Under the pieces are notes generated by a model. It was not told where the DNA came from. It searched no databases and saw only the letters and a list, made by a program, of their open reading frames with translations. Below, piece after piece: positions 12,771 to 12,919 of a DNA stretch of 12,919 nucleotides; within the stretch, counting starts at the first letter, position 1; each line of letters opens with the position of its first letter. The position numbers and the translations under genes are program-made. The DNA lies in NCBI GenBank assembly GCA_902491915.1, contig CABUJL010000046.1:1-12919 (forward strand). The letters run 5' to 3'. This stretch comes from an uncultured Collinsella sp. Lineage in GTDB: Bacteria; Actinomycetota; Coriobacteriia; Coriobacteriales; Coriobacteriaceae.

Positions 12771-12831
12771 CGACGTTTCCCCAGATAAAACCGACCAAAA
12801 TAAACCTGTCCCTATTTGGAGGGGAACGTTG
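12771..12831. repeat. Nested REP-like palindrome
   Basis: An outer imperfect stem, CGACGTTTCCCC (12771-12782) against GGGGAACGTTG (12821-12831), has one bulge and one G-U pair. It encloses an inner stem, CCAAAATA (12795-12802) against TATTTGG (12813-12819), with loop AACCTGTCCC. The inner AAACCTGTCCCTATTT core resembles repetitive palindromes found beside REP-associated (RAYT/IS200-like) transposases in many bacteria. That likeness is from memory. No transposase lies in the window. Confidence 0.5.
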
Positions 12832-12838
12832 CCCCGAC

Positions 12839-12919
12839 AAGCACGTCGGATTCCCGGTCCGGGCGGCCCGCTGTTTAAGTTTGTCGCGAGTTCCGCACGC
12901 AAAGGAAAGCACTTAATGT
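12839..12919 (+). other. Leader and possible first codon of the next gene
   Basis: The last bases hold a short palindrome CCCGG-T-CCGGG (12853-12863), a weak -10-like TTAAGT (12875-12880) with TG in front, and AAAGGA (12901-12906), a ribosome binding site at normal distance from an ATG at 12916. Only that codon and one base are visible, so the product is unknown. The codon after ATG begins with T, which argues against the common MPT start of rpsL, the usual gene after rpoC in many bacteria. Confidence 0.4.

Noticed and set aside
12916..12919. Start of rpsL, the usual gene after rpoC in many bacteria
   Set aside because: The second codon begins with T, while rpsL normally begins Met-Pro. One codon is too little to name a gene.

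Overview
The window looks like a high-GC actinobacterial chromosome, most likely class Coriobacteriia (Collinsella-like). Grounds: the beta' subunit has actinobacterial proportions (catalytic aspartates at 535/537/539, as in Mycobacterium), the beta subunit reads like actinobacterial RpoB, highly expressed genes prefer codons ending in G or C, and start sites carry GGAGG-type ribosome binding sites. The genus is an inference from general recall, not a search.

Layout, all genes on the + strand. (1) 83-1390: the rplJ-rplL unit, with its own promoter, an L10-type RNA leader and attenuator hairpin, L10, L7/L12 and a strong terminator. (2) 1391-2605: galU (UTP-glucose-1-phosphate uridylyltransferase) with its own leader and terminator, sitting between rplL and rpoB, which are adjacent in many bacteria. 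(3) 2606-10928: the rpoB-rpoC operon with an extended -10 promoter, a LexA-box-like palindrome about 100 bp upstream of it, and a very strong terminator nested inside a larger inverted repeat. (4) 10995-12708: a two-gene ECF sigma factor / membrane anti-sigma-like module, preceded by a candidate ECF-type autoregulatory promoter. (5) 12709-12919: an intergenic stretch with a nested REP-like palindrome and perhaps the first codon of the next gene.

The core machinery is ordinary in function (ribosomal stalk plus RNA polymerase) but the polymerase is unusual in detail. The beta' subunit carries a C-terminal extension of about 200 residues containing a domain that aligns without gaps to the alpha-subunit C-terminal domain (alphaCTD), keeping the counterparts of the DNA-contact residues R265, N268, G296 and K298. 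The beta fork loop 2 has an extra 8 residues and a changed sequence, and the bridge helix and trigger helix have substitutions at normally near-invariant positions. Together these point to a lineage-specific RNA polymerase with altered upstream-DNA contact and active-site surroundings. This is the most interesting content of the window.

The sigma/anti-sigma pair uses codons (TTA, CTA, TCA) that are completely absent from rpoB-rpoC, which fits low expression and possibly a different history.
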